Source: Adineta ricciae
Lineage: Eukaryota; Rotifera; Eurotatoria; Adinetida; Adinetidae
Direction of reading: 5' to 3'
NCBI GenBank assembly: GCA_905250025.1
Contig: CAJNOJ010000251.1
Span: forward strand, 62,001-126,000
Length of the DNA stretch: 64,000 bases
The notes under the pieces were generated by a model. The model saw nothing but the letters and a program-made list of their open reading frames with translations. It searched no databases and was not told where the DNA came from. The position numbers and the translations under genes were made by a program. Positions 21,704 through 30,680 of this stretch are shown in pieces. The first letter of the stretch is position 1; the number at the start of each line of letters is the position of its first letter.

Positions 21704-22989
21704 ATGTCATTGTTCTTTTTTCTTCTGTTCACGTTTCTATTTCGATACAAAATAGAATTAAGCACATCCTCAACCACAACCAACGCAGCAGAGTACCGTA
21801 CAGTTTTCCTGCTACAACCCAGTGACAGTATCGTTAGTTTGTACAACACAACAGTTGGCCAATCTACAGGGAATTTTGATGGTATTTATTCAAATAGTAC
21901 TAATGAACACACCTCTTCGGCAATTGATGGTAATCTAGCAACAAAGTACCTTAATTTTGGTAGTACAGGTGGTTATCTATGTCATGTTCCTGGGCCAGGA
22001 GTAGGTACAGGTTTTTTCGTAACACCATCCATAAGCAATGCAACTATAGCCATGGGATTTATTTTTGCAACTGCAAATGATTTTGCAGATCGTGATCCAT
22101 TAACAGTCACACTTGAAGGTTCAAATGCCACAACAAATGCGACACTTCATTCAGGTTCAAGTTGGACATTGATTTACAATGGCTCGACAGGTATTGATCC
22201 TATATTCACTAATAGTCGTTCAGTTTATGTTATTCAACAAAACTTTAACAATACACTGGTTTTTGCAAGTTACAGACTGTTGATTACTTCACAACGAAAT
22301 ATTAGTGATGCAGTGCAATATTCCGAAGCTCAAATCATCGGTTAGTATCTTCCTCTTCTCCAAATGAAATATCTATTTTTGATGATATATTCGATTTGAT
22401 ATCACTCATAGGTGAATCTACGACAACGAATGAACGTCCTATTGTTTTTCTCACGCGATCAGATGATAGAATCGTTGCTTTGTATAATACAACAGCTGGT
22501 CAAGATGCACACGGTTTCAATGGCATTTATTTCGTTTCTAATGAAGGTCCTACGAATGCAATTGATGGTGATCTATCGACAAAATATTCTAATTACGGTG
22601 GCATTGGTGGATCACGAAGTAGTGTTGTTGGACGAGGAGTAGGAACGGGCTTTTTTGTCACACCATCCATAAGCAATGCAACCATTGCTCGCTCCATACT
22701 TTTTGCAACTGCAGATGATTCTGCAGATCGTGATCCGTTAACAGTCACACTGGAAGGTTCAAATGCCACAACAAATGCGACACTTCGTTTACGTTCAAGT
22801 TGGACATTGATTTACAATGGATCGACAGGTATTGATTGTTCAAAAGATCCTGGTCGGTCAAGGTACGTCACTCAACAAAATTTTCCAAATACGAAGATTT
22901 TTGCAAGTTATCGTCTGTTGATTACTTCACAACGAAATATTAGTGATGGAGTGCAATATTCCGAAGCTCAAATCTTAGGTTATGTTTGA
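21704..22989 (+). CDS. Secreted protein with two tandem galactose-binding-like (discoidin-like) domains
   Basis: Exons 21704..22340 and 22412..22989 (71-bp intron) give 404 aa. The ATG at 21704 opens a hydrophobic leader (MSLFFFLLFTFLF). Two homologous ~190-aa domains follow, each with VSLYNTT or VALYNTT, AIDG(N/D)L(A/S)TKY, GVGTGFFVTPSISNATIA, DRDPLTVTLEGSNATTNATL, SSWTLIYNGSTGID and YRLLITSQRNISD.VQYSEAQI. The AIDG..TKY/RLLITSQR pattern is that of F5/8-type-C/galactose-binding-like folds. The exons map one domain each, so the gene arose by internal duplication. Heavy N-glycosylation is expected. An alternative is that the leader is intronic (an AG lies just before ELSTSS) and the gene has more 5' exons. 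Confidence 0.75.
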
Positions 22990-23076
22990 ACTAAAGACAA
23001 GCAGTTATCTTTCTCTTGGCAAACTTTGTTTGTATTTGCATGCAAATATTGTTAATTACATTTCATTCATAAAAAA

Positions 23077-23182
23077 AACGATACTGTCACTGGGTTGTAG
23101 CAGGAAAACTGTACGGTACTCTGCTGCGTTGGTTGTGGTTGAGGATGTGCTTAATTCTATTTTGTATCGAAATAGAAACGTG
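23077..23182 (-). repeat. Inverted copy of 21730-21835 ending at the N at 23183
   Basis: 106 bp here is the reverse complement of the first coding part of the galactose-binding-like gene (21730-21835) with essentially no mismatches. It stops exactly at the N. A fresh inverted copy abutting an unresolved base points to a chimeric or palindromic contig end rather than an old rearrangement. Confidence 0.8.
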
Positions 23183-23289
23183 NAATCAATTTCGATTTTG
23201 AAAAGACTTTTCAGATATTTCTTTGCAACAGTCTTTGTAGGAAAAAGTATTAATCTTAATGAAAAAAGAATTCGTTTTTCTTTGTTTAG

Positions 23290-24191
23290 AATTAATTTTG
23301 AGGAAATGGAGACAAAATGGATCAACGATTTGTGGAGGAAATGGAGAAGGAGAAGAATTAAATCAACTTTCATATCCTATTGGAATATTTATCGACAAAC
23401 TTCAAAATATTTTCATTGCGGATTTCGGGAATGATCGAATTGTTCGATGGAAAAGAAATGAAAATCGAGGAACAATAGTGGTTGGTGGAAATGGAAGAGG
23501 AAACAGATTGTATCGATTGAATGAGCCAACAGGTGTGATTTTTGATGAACAAAATAATTCAATCATCATCGCGGATTCTGGAAATCGAAGAGTAATGCGA
23601 TGGTTTTTGAACGAAAATCAACCGGAGATTCTCATTCACAATATCGGCTGTTATGGGTTAACAATGGATAAATTTGGATTTGTTTATGTTTCTGATGGGG
23701 GGAAAGATGAAGTGAGAAGATGGAAAATAGGAGAAAAGGGTGAAGGAACATTAGTGGCTGGTGGAAATGGAGAAGGAGACCAACTCAATCAGTTCAACGT
23801 TCCAACTTTTCTTTTTGTCGATGACGAACAATCAATTTATGTTTCAGATCGGGAAAATCATCGCGTGATGAAATGGAGAAAAGATGCGCAGGAAGGAATT
23901 GTCGTTGCTGGTGGAAATGGAAGAGGAGAGAATCTGAATCAATTGAATCTTCCTCAAGGAATGATTGTTGATCATGAGGGTCGAATTTATGTTGCAGATT
24001 GTGCAAATCATCGAATAATGCGATGGAGTGAAGGAGATGAAGAAGGTGAAATAATTGTTGGTGGAAATGGAGAAGGAAATGAACCTAATCAGTTGTCTTT
24101 TGCTTGCGGTTTATCATTTGATGGTGAAGGAAATCTTTATGTTGTTGATGGTGGAAATCATCGAATTCAACGATTTGATTTGATCATTTGA
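23290..24191 (+). CDS. Six-bladed NHL propeller exon (last exon; 5' part not resolved)
   Basis: A terminal exon of 902 bp has an acceptor TTTAG at 23285-23289 and a phase-1 start. It encodes KWRQNGSTICGGNGEG... and six NHL repeats (NDRIVRW, NRRVMRW, KDEVRRW, NHRVMKW, NHRIMRW, NHRIQRF). The exon has the same length, phase and blade order as 26816..27717, including a shortened third blade (YGLTMDKFGFVYVSD). By analogy the missing 5' exon should be a B-box-like/coiled-coil exon like 26216..26726, or the PAN-like exons at 21066-21460. The N at 23183, 106 bp upstream, prevents a decision. Stop at 24189-24191. Confidence 0.8.
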
Positions 24192-25111
24192 AAAAAGAAA
24201 AATTTTATTTTAAATTTCGAAATCGAAATAAAATGCAATTCGAAATGAAAAACAAAGTTTAAAGAAAAGTTTTTGAGAAAATTTTGTTTTTGTTTTCTTT
24301 CGAATATAAAAAGAAAATTCATTGAATTTTCCAAATGAATATTTTATAGAAAATCATTTGGAAATAAAATTCAACACAAAAGAGAAAATGAAGTTTTGCG
24401 AAAAAGAATTTTGATGAAAAATTATAATGAAGATAAAGAAAAGAATCTTTCAAAGAGAAAAAGTTGAATCGAAAATGCTTCTCATCGAGAAATATTCATT
24501 AATTTATCGATCTAAAGAGAAATTCTTTGATATAACGATACGTTTTTTTTGGAAATGATACGATGATCGTTGACTCAAAAGAGATTTCGAAGTTCGTAAA
24601 TGAAGAATTTCTTCGTTTTGAAAAAAGATTTTTAATGAGAAAAACGAAATTAATTTCAACCAAAATTCCAATTAACTTTGGAAATATTTGTCAAAGAAAA
24701 TAATTTGTGAAGATTTCCTAAGAAAATTTACGATGAATTCTTATTCAAAAGAGAAGAAATCTTTTCTCAAAATAACTTTTTCATGGGTTTATGAAGAAAA
24801 TTCCAAAGTGAAAACGAAATTCTTCTCTTTCCGTTTTGTTTTGATTGTTGAGATCGAAACAATTGTTCGTACTTTGTGAAATGTGAAAGAAAAAGACGAA
24901 ATACCTTTACATCGATTTGGAAGAGATGTCACTATAGAAGACACACGTTTATTTTACATAATTTTGCCTCATTTGTTCGTGAATCGTGATCGATTCGATG
25001 GAAAAAATCGATGACTAGTTCATCGAAAAAATTCTCAGGAGTCTTGACATTTTTCTTCATTTTGACTTCAAATTTATCTTTAGAAATTCACATTTCACTC
25101 TGATTGACAAA
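24192..25111. other. Spacer, the second half duplicated
   Basis: AT-rich, no gene. From 24662 onward the sequence is repeated after the N at 25764. Confidence 0.6.
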
Positions 25112-26727
25112 ATGACAACGAATAAAACACAATGTTTTCTTTGTAAAAAACACAAATTCACCTATTCTTGTCGAGGTTGTTCAAAGGAATTCTGTTTTGA
25201 CGATTTAACGAAACATCGACAAGATTTGACTGAAGAATTCAACACGATTATCAATAATTATGATCAATTTAGACAAAGTCTTCAGCAAACAAAAGAAAAT
25301 CCACAAAATTCTTCTCTCTTCATTCAAATTAATCAATGGGAAAAGAATTCGATCGACATTATTCGACAAACAGCTCAACAATGTCGACAAACGTTTCTCA
25401 AAGAAAATGAAGAATTTCTCGTCGATATTGAAGAGAAATTCAATAAACTGATTAGAGAAATCAAAGAAATTCAAGAAGAAAATGAAATGAACGAAATGAA
25501 TTTGAAAGATCTAAAAGAAAAATTAAGAGAAATCACCAAGGAGTTCAACGATTCATCAGAAATCTCCATCGAAGAAGATTCACAAACATTTATCAAAAGA
25601 ATCTCAGTGAAATCAACAAGAAAATGAGTTCGATTTATCTGAGACAATTTTTGTCCATAGAGGAAAATAAAAATCTATTGATAAAGCTAGAGTGAAAATA
25701 TTGGTAAATATGTTAACTGATCTGATTTCGTTTGTGCAAAGAACTTTTTGATTATTTCAAGGANAAAATTCCAATTAACTTTGGAAATATTTGTCAAAGA
25801 AAATAATTTGTGAAGATTTTCTAAGAAAATTTACGATGAATTCTTATTCAAAAGAGAAATTTTTTCTCAAAATAACTTTTTCATGTGTTTATGAAGAAAA
25901 CTCCAATGTGAACAAGAAATTCTCTTTCCTTTTCGTTTCGTATTGATTGTTGAGATCGAATAAATTGTTCGTATTTTGTGAAATGTAAAAGAAAAAGACG
26001 AAATACTTTTAGATCGATTTGGAACAGATGTCACTATAAAAGACACACAGGTTTATTTTTCATCATATTTTCTCATTTATTCGTAAATCGTGATCGATTC
26101 GAAGGAAAAAAACGATGACTAATTCATTGAAACATTTCCCACAAATGTCGACATTTTTCTTCACTTTGACTTCAAATTTATCTTTAGAAATTCACATTTC
26201 ACTCTGATTGACAAAATGACAACGAATAAAACACAATGTTTTCTTTGTAAAAAATACAAATTCACCTATTCTTGTCGAGGTTGTTCAAATGAATTCTATT
26301 TTGACGATTTAAAGAAACATCGACAAGATTTGACTAAAGAATTCAACACGATTATCAACAATTTTGATCAATTTAGACAAAATCTTCAACAAACAAAAGA
26401 AAATCAACAAAATTCTTCTCTCTTCATTGAAATTGATCAATGGGAAAAGAATTCGATCGAAATTATTCGACAAACAGCTCAACAATGTCGACAAACATTT
26501 CTCAAAGAAACTAATGGATTTCTCATCGATATTGAAGAGAAATTCAATAAACTGATTAGAGAAATCAAAGAAATTCAAGAAGAAAATGAAGCGAACGAAA
26601 TGAATCTGAAAGATCTAAAAGAAAAATTAAGAGAAATCACCAAGGAATTCAACGATTCATCGGAAATCTTTCTTAAACAAGGTTCGCAAACATTCATCAC
26701 AAGAATCTCAGTGAAATCAACAAGAAG
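24662..26727. repeat. Direct duplication (24662-25627 and 25765-26726) joined by a single N
   Basis: About 0.96 kb is repeated at an offset of about 1.1 kb: 24662-25627 against 25765-26726. It includes the upstream region and the whole B-box-like/coiled-coil exon. The sequence identity is high but not complete. The right copy starts right after the N at 25764. Downstream of the exon the left copy diverges (no GT donor) while the right copy continues into the NHL exon. Confidence 0.8.
25112..25627 (+). CDS. B-box-like zinc-binding/coiled-coil protein, NHL part absent (truncated paralogue)
   Basis: 171 aa, near-identical to the first exon of the gene at 26216-27717. A short Cys/His cluster comes first (CFLCKKHKFTYSCRGCSKEFCFDDLTKH), resembling a B-box/TRIM-type zinc knuckle. 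A Glu/Lys-rich coiled coil follows (IEEKFNKLIREIKEIQEE, LKDLKEKLREITKEF). Where the intact paralogue has the splice donor AGA|AGTAAG, this copy reads AGAAAATGAG. It therefore terminates at TGA and loses the splice to an NHL exon. No NHL exon follows before the N at 25764. It could be a short stand-alone protein or a broken gene. Confidence 0.65.
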   Translation: MTTNKTQCFLCKKHKFTYSCRGCSKEFCFDDLTKHRQDLTEEFNTIINNYDQFRQSLQQTKENPQNSSLFIQINQWEKNSIDIIRQTAQQCRQTFLKENEEFLVDIEEKFNKLIREIKEIQEENEMNEMNLKDLKEKLREITKEFNDSSEISIEEDSQTFIKRISVKSTRK

Positions 26728-27717
26728 TAAGTCGAAATCTATGTTTTTCTCATACACAACGTTGTTGAACAATGAATTCAAATACAACAGATCAAGTTAA
26801 TTTTTGTCTTTGCAGAATCAAAGTTGAAGAAATGGAATCAAAATGGATCGACAATTTGTGGAGGAAATGGAAAAGGAGAAGAATTAAATCAACTTTCAGG
26901 TCCTCAAGGAATATTTATCGACAAACATCAAAATATTTTCATTGCGGATGTGTGGAATCATCGAATTGTTCGATGGAAAAGAAACGAAAATCGAGGAACA
27001 GTTGTGGCTGGTGGAAAAGGAAAAGGAAACAGTTGGAATCAATTGGATCAGCCAACAGATGTGATTTTTGATGAACAAAATAATTCAATCATCGTCGCGG
27101 ATTATGGAAATCGAAGAGTAATGCGATGGTTTTTTAACGAAAATCAACCGGAGATTCTCATTGACAATATTAGGTGTTTGCGATTAACAATGGATAAATT
27201 TGGATTTGTTTATGTTTCTGATCGTGAGAAAGATGAAGTGAGAAGATGGAAAATGGGAGAAAAGGGTGAAGGAACATTAGTTGCTGGTGGAAATGGAAGA
27301 GGAGATAAACTCAATCAGTTCAACCTTCCAAATTTTCTGTTTGTCGATGATGAACAATCTCTTTATGTTTCAGATTGGGGAAATGATCGTGTGATGAAAT
27401 GGAGAAAAGATGCGCAGGAAGGAATTGTTGTTGCTGGTGGAAATGGATGTGGAAAGAATCTGAATCAATTGAATCGTCCTCGAGGAATCCTTGTCGATCA
27501 AGAGGGTCGAATTTATGTTGCAGATTGTTGGAATGATCGAATAATGCGATGGAGTGAAGGAGATGAAGAAGGCGAAATAATTGTTGGTGGAAATGGAAAA
27601 GGAAATGAACCAAATCAATTGTCTTATCCTCTCGGTTTATTATTTGATGGTGAAGGAAATCTTCATGTTGGTGATTGGGGAAATCATCGAATTCAACTAT
27701 TTGATTTAATTGTTTGA
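26216..27717 (+). CDS. B-box-like/coiled-coil/NHL protein (TRIM-NHL-like architecture)
   Basis: Exons 26216..26726 and 26816..27717 (89-bp intron) join in frame to 470 aa. The N-terminus has the Cys cluster CFLCKKYKFTYSCRGC...H, like a degenerate B-box. A coiled coil of about 100 residues (IEEKFNKLIREIKEIQEENE) follows, then six NHL repeats (NHRIVRW, NRRVMRW, KDEVRRW, NDRVMKW, NDRIMRW, NHRIQLF). This is the order of animal TRIM2/3/71/Brat proteins, which bind RNA or protein through the propeller. No RING finger is visible, so ubiquitin-ligase activity is not supported. The GGNGxGxxLNQL linker between blades is typical of bdelloid NHL genes. It is one of at least three local copies. Confidence 0.85.
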
Positions 27718-28285
27718 GAAAAGATAAAGTTTTTCAAAATTTTTGAAGTTAAAAAACGTCGTGTGAAGAAAATCTTCGACAAAAATAAATTTCCGAAATA
27801 AAGAAAACATCTCGTTTAGCCTTTCTACGCTAAAGAAAGGAACGCGTTCGACTTTTCGGCTGAATACTTTGTAGAACATATCTCTCCTCGAGAATGGGAA
27901 CCGAAAAATGAAGAGAATTTGAAATTCTCTTCAGAAAAAAAGTAAAGTTTGAATGAAAATCTTTTTGCATCGAAAATAATACGCGCAGTCAAATCCTCAT
28001 TGTGTAACTGAAAAACTTCTTGATTGACTTATTAATCCGTTAGATCTTTTTTGATGAGAAGATTGTCTTTTCAATGATTAAAATCTTTGTCGTCAAAGAA
28101 AAATATTTTCCTCTATTGAATAAAACATTTGATGAAAACCAAAAATATCGAGAAGTATTTTATCACAAGTAGCGCTCGCCGTGCCGACTCACTTAACCCT
28201 CGGCTGTGGAGAACAGGTATTTTTTTGTGTCCGCAATGTGGCACAAATTGATCTAACAATTTTTTATACACGAAGAAACAATTAT
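27718..28285. other. Spacer before the fold-back element
   Basis: No gene seen. It contains a sequence starting TTAACCCTCGG near 28193 that resembles a piggyBac-type end, but no matching partner was found. Confidence 0.5.
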
Positions 28286-28653
28286 CGCTGTGAAGCTAGT
28301 ACCATCGAGCTAGCACCACGAAACTAAGGATTATCTGAAAACGAATTCCCGTCGATAAAACCTATTCTGTTCGATGCGGAATTTAATGCTGAACCGCATG
28401 GTGCCATTTTTATTCACAGAAAAACGTTTGGCATGAAGCTGACTTTGATTCTTATTTTTTCCCCTATATAGACAAAGATAAAAGAAATATTCGCAAAATG
28501 TTTTTCCGAACTTTTTCCCGTGAATGAAAGTGGTACAATTCGATACAGAATCAAATTCTGCATCGAATAGAATAAGTTTTATTGACGGGAATCCGTTTTC
28601 AGAAAATCCTTAGTTTCGTGGTACTAGCTCGACGGTGCCAGCTTGACACCGAT
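28286..28653. mobile_element. Fold-back (long inverted repeat) element
   Basis: Two arms of about 145 bp face each other: roughly 28286-28432 and 28505-28653. The outer ~95 bp pair at about 85-90% by eye (for example left CACGAAACTAAGGATTATCT, right-arm complement CACGAAACTAAGGATTTTCT). Similarity continues inward through GTGCCATTTTTATTCAC against GTACCACTTTCATTCAC. The loop is about 70 bp. It encodes nothing. This is the structure of a fold-back element or a long-TIR MITE. I could not fix a target-site duplication. It lies about 90 bp upstream of a decayed NHL gene. Confidence 0.75.
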
Positions 28654-28739
28654 TTATTTATCTCGATTTTGTTTAAATCGAACAAATGAATATCATTCTG
28701 GATGGTTGTAATCAGTTTAGAAAAGAAATTTATCGAAAA

Positions 28740-29273
28740 CGACCGAATTGATTTTTAATGGATGAAATTGATCAATGTGAGAAGAGTTCAATCGAATATA
28801 TTCAAGAAGAAAATTGAATTTAATTTGAAAAAGAGATTAAAAAACATAAATAAGGAATTGAATTTTTCGTTCGAAATTCGTTGTCGACAGGATGGTGCAC
28901 AAATATTCATCATGAAAATCTCAATCGTATTATCCAAAAGTAAATGAAAAATAGACACGGATTATTTCAGTTAGGAAAAGCTTTTTTTCTGTTGTTTTAG
29001 GATTAACTTCAAAGAAATAGAAACAAAATGTGACAACTGTGAAAGGAAAACATCCATCAACAAACTCATTCACTTGATCATTGCTGATTATGGAAACAAA
29101 CGAATGGTTCGATGGTGCAATGGAAATTCTGATATGAAGAATATGTAGAAAGTGAAGTAACTGATCGTGGAAATGAATCGAATCAATTCTTTGATCGCCG
29201 TGACTTATCATCTGATACCAAAGGAAATCTTTATGTTGTTGATGGTGAAAATAATCGATTCAAAGACTTGTAA
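28740..29273 (+). pseudogene. Decayed B-box-like/coiled-coil/NHL gene
   Basis: Fragments of the 26216-27717 gene in the correct order. The coiled-coil part (AATTGATCAATGTGAGAAG..., matching AATTGATCAATGGGAAAAG...) has several stops. An intron-like gap ends in TTTTAG at 29000. NHL pieces follow (ATTGCTGATTATGGAAACAA...; GGAAATCTTTATGTTGTTGA with NNRFK), the last ending at TAA 29271-29273. Four of the six blades and the Cys cluster are missing. This is an old relic, more diverged than the two live copies upstream. Confidence 0.75.
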
Positions 29274-29419
29274 ATTAAAAAAGATTTCTTTTCAGATGAA
29301 AATTCACTTGGAATAAAATGAGGAAATCGAACATTGATAAATCTTTTCCATTATTCGATCTTTCTTATTCAATTTTTGCTGGACTAAATAACTTTATTTT
29401 GTGTCGTTAAAAGAAAACG

Positions 29420-29890
29420 TTAAATTTTCACTCCAACATTTTTTAACCAATCTTTGAATTCGTCAGTGACCTCTGGCATAGTCTCATTTTCTTGTGTTCC
29501 ATCAATCGATTTATCCCATTGGGGTCGATCTTTACAAAACAAAACCATACCCGGTTTTGTCAATTGATCAAAGCATCCCAATCTAATAGCCATTAAACCA
29601 GCAAAATTCGGATTTTTCCCGAACATCGGCGAACCACAATTCCCACAAAATGCACGTCGTACCGTTGTTCCACTTTTCGTATCTTTATCCAGATAAATCT
29701 TCGGTTCTCCTTGAATTGTCACATCTTTTTCCGGTAAATAAAGATTATACGACGCTAAACACCCTCCACTTTGTCGACAATTCTTACAATAGCACAAACC
29801 AATATGTTCACTCTTGTTCAAAATCACTTCGGGAATTGAAACACTTATTTGTCCACATAAACATTTACCAGTTACGACTTTGTCGACCAT
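29420..29890 (-). CDS. GFA/CENP-V-fold zinc protein
   Basis: A single-exon 156-aa protein starting at the ATG at 29890. The zinc-binding pattern of the GFA family is complete: GKCLCGQISVSI (CxC), GLCYCKNCRQSGGC (CxxC) and RAFCGNCGSPMF (CxxC). Family members include glutathione-dependent formaldehyde-activating enzyme homologues and the domain in CENP-V. Length is normal for a one-domain member. Such single-domain GFA proteins are common in fungi and bacteria and patchy in animals. The exact substrate is not predictable, and few GFA-fold proteins truly act on S-hydroxymethylglutathione. It lies on the minus strand next to the FN3 membrane protein gene. Confidence 0.9.
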   Translation of the reverse strand: MVDKVVTGKCLCGQISVSIPEVILNKSEHIGLCYCKNCRQSGGCLASYNLYLPEKDVTIQGEPKIYLDKDTKSGTTVRRAFCGNCGSPMFGKNPNFAGLMAIRLGCFDQLTKPGMVLFCKDRPQWDKSIDGTQENETMPEVTDEFKDWLKNVGVKI

Positions 29891-29940
29891 TCTTTATCTT
29901 TCTATTTCTTAAATAAATATCTTGACATATTTGCCCTCAT

Positions 29941-30680
29941 TTATTTATCCAATCTTTCTGATTGGTTGACGTCTCTGTGTCCACATGATTCATTCGATTG
30001 CTGAAAATACAAAAGATTAGAAACTGTCGGAACACTATACGAATCATCAAATACATTTTTTCCTTCTCCGATAATACTTAAGAGTATTTTAATTTCGATT
30101 TTAATAATTTCATCCGGTATGAGATTAGTAAAAAGAACTCTATCTAATTTTGTGTTAGTGTAGTTTGTTATATTAATGGAGATGAACGTGATTTGATTTA
30201 AATAATCATGCTGATAATGATACCGCAGCACATAACCATCAAATTCCAAAGCGAATGCGACATTCCCGCCACTCCAGCTGATGGAGGTAACGATTTGAGG
30301 GTTGTTGTAACCTTATTTGTCGTCGTCGCCGTCGTTATCGCCGTCGTCGTCGTCGTCGTCATCGTTGTTGTTGTTTTAATTGCCGTGGTTGTCGTCGTAA
30401 TATCTATAAAAATTCAAAATAAACGAGAGATTCCTTTGTGAGATATGTATTTACCTTTTTTGTCTGCATATTTGAGAACCAAAATGAACATGACAATCAA
30501 CATGGCTAAAATGACGAGAAAAACAACTATTATGCTAATAATGTTCGTTGTGTTGGTTTGTTTCAATGGGAGCGAATCATTTGTTGGACCACCATCTTTA
30601 CCATAATTCGGTGCTGTATTAGCAGCAGAGCTGGTTAATGGCACTGATTCTTCCTGTTTTTCAGAGTTGATTGTGTCCAT
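29941..30680 (-). CDS. Single-pass membrane protein with Thr-rich stalk and FN3-like domain (frame break in the repeat)
   Basis: Exon 30455..30680 encodes MDTINSEKQEES..., a short cytoplasmic part and one TM helix (IISIIVVFLVILAMLIVMFI), ending in phase 1. The next exon (from 30403 down) begins with an ACN-repeat Thr-rich stalk. Downstream in another frame is a fibronectin-III-like domain (TSISWSGGNVAF, FDGYVLRYHY, LIPDEIIKIEI) ending at 29941. The two parts are one frame apart and no intron of reasonable size bridges them. An indel in the ACG/ACA trinucleotide run (about 30310-30402) is the likely cause, as a sequencing error or a true frameshift. The orientation is type II, with the FN3 domain outside. 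Confidence 0.6.

Noticed and set aside
28185-28230. TTAACCCTCGG resembling a second piggyBac-type terminus
   Set aside because: No inverted partner followed by TTAA was found nearby.
30208-30441. Plus-strand open frame rich in Val that looks like a TM helix
   Set aside because: It is the reverse reading of the ACN trinucleotide tract that encodes the Thr stalk of the minus-strand gene.
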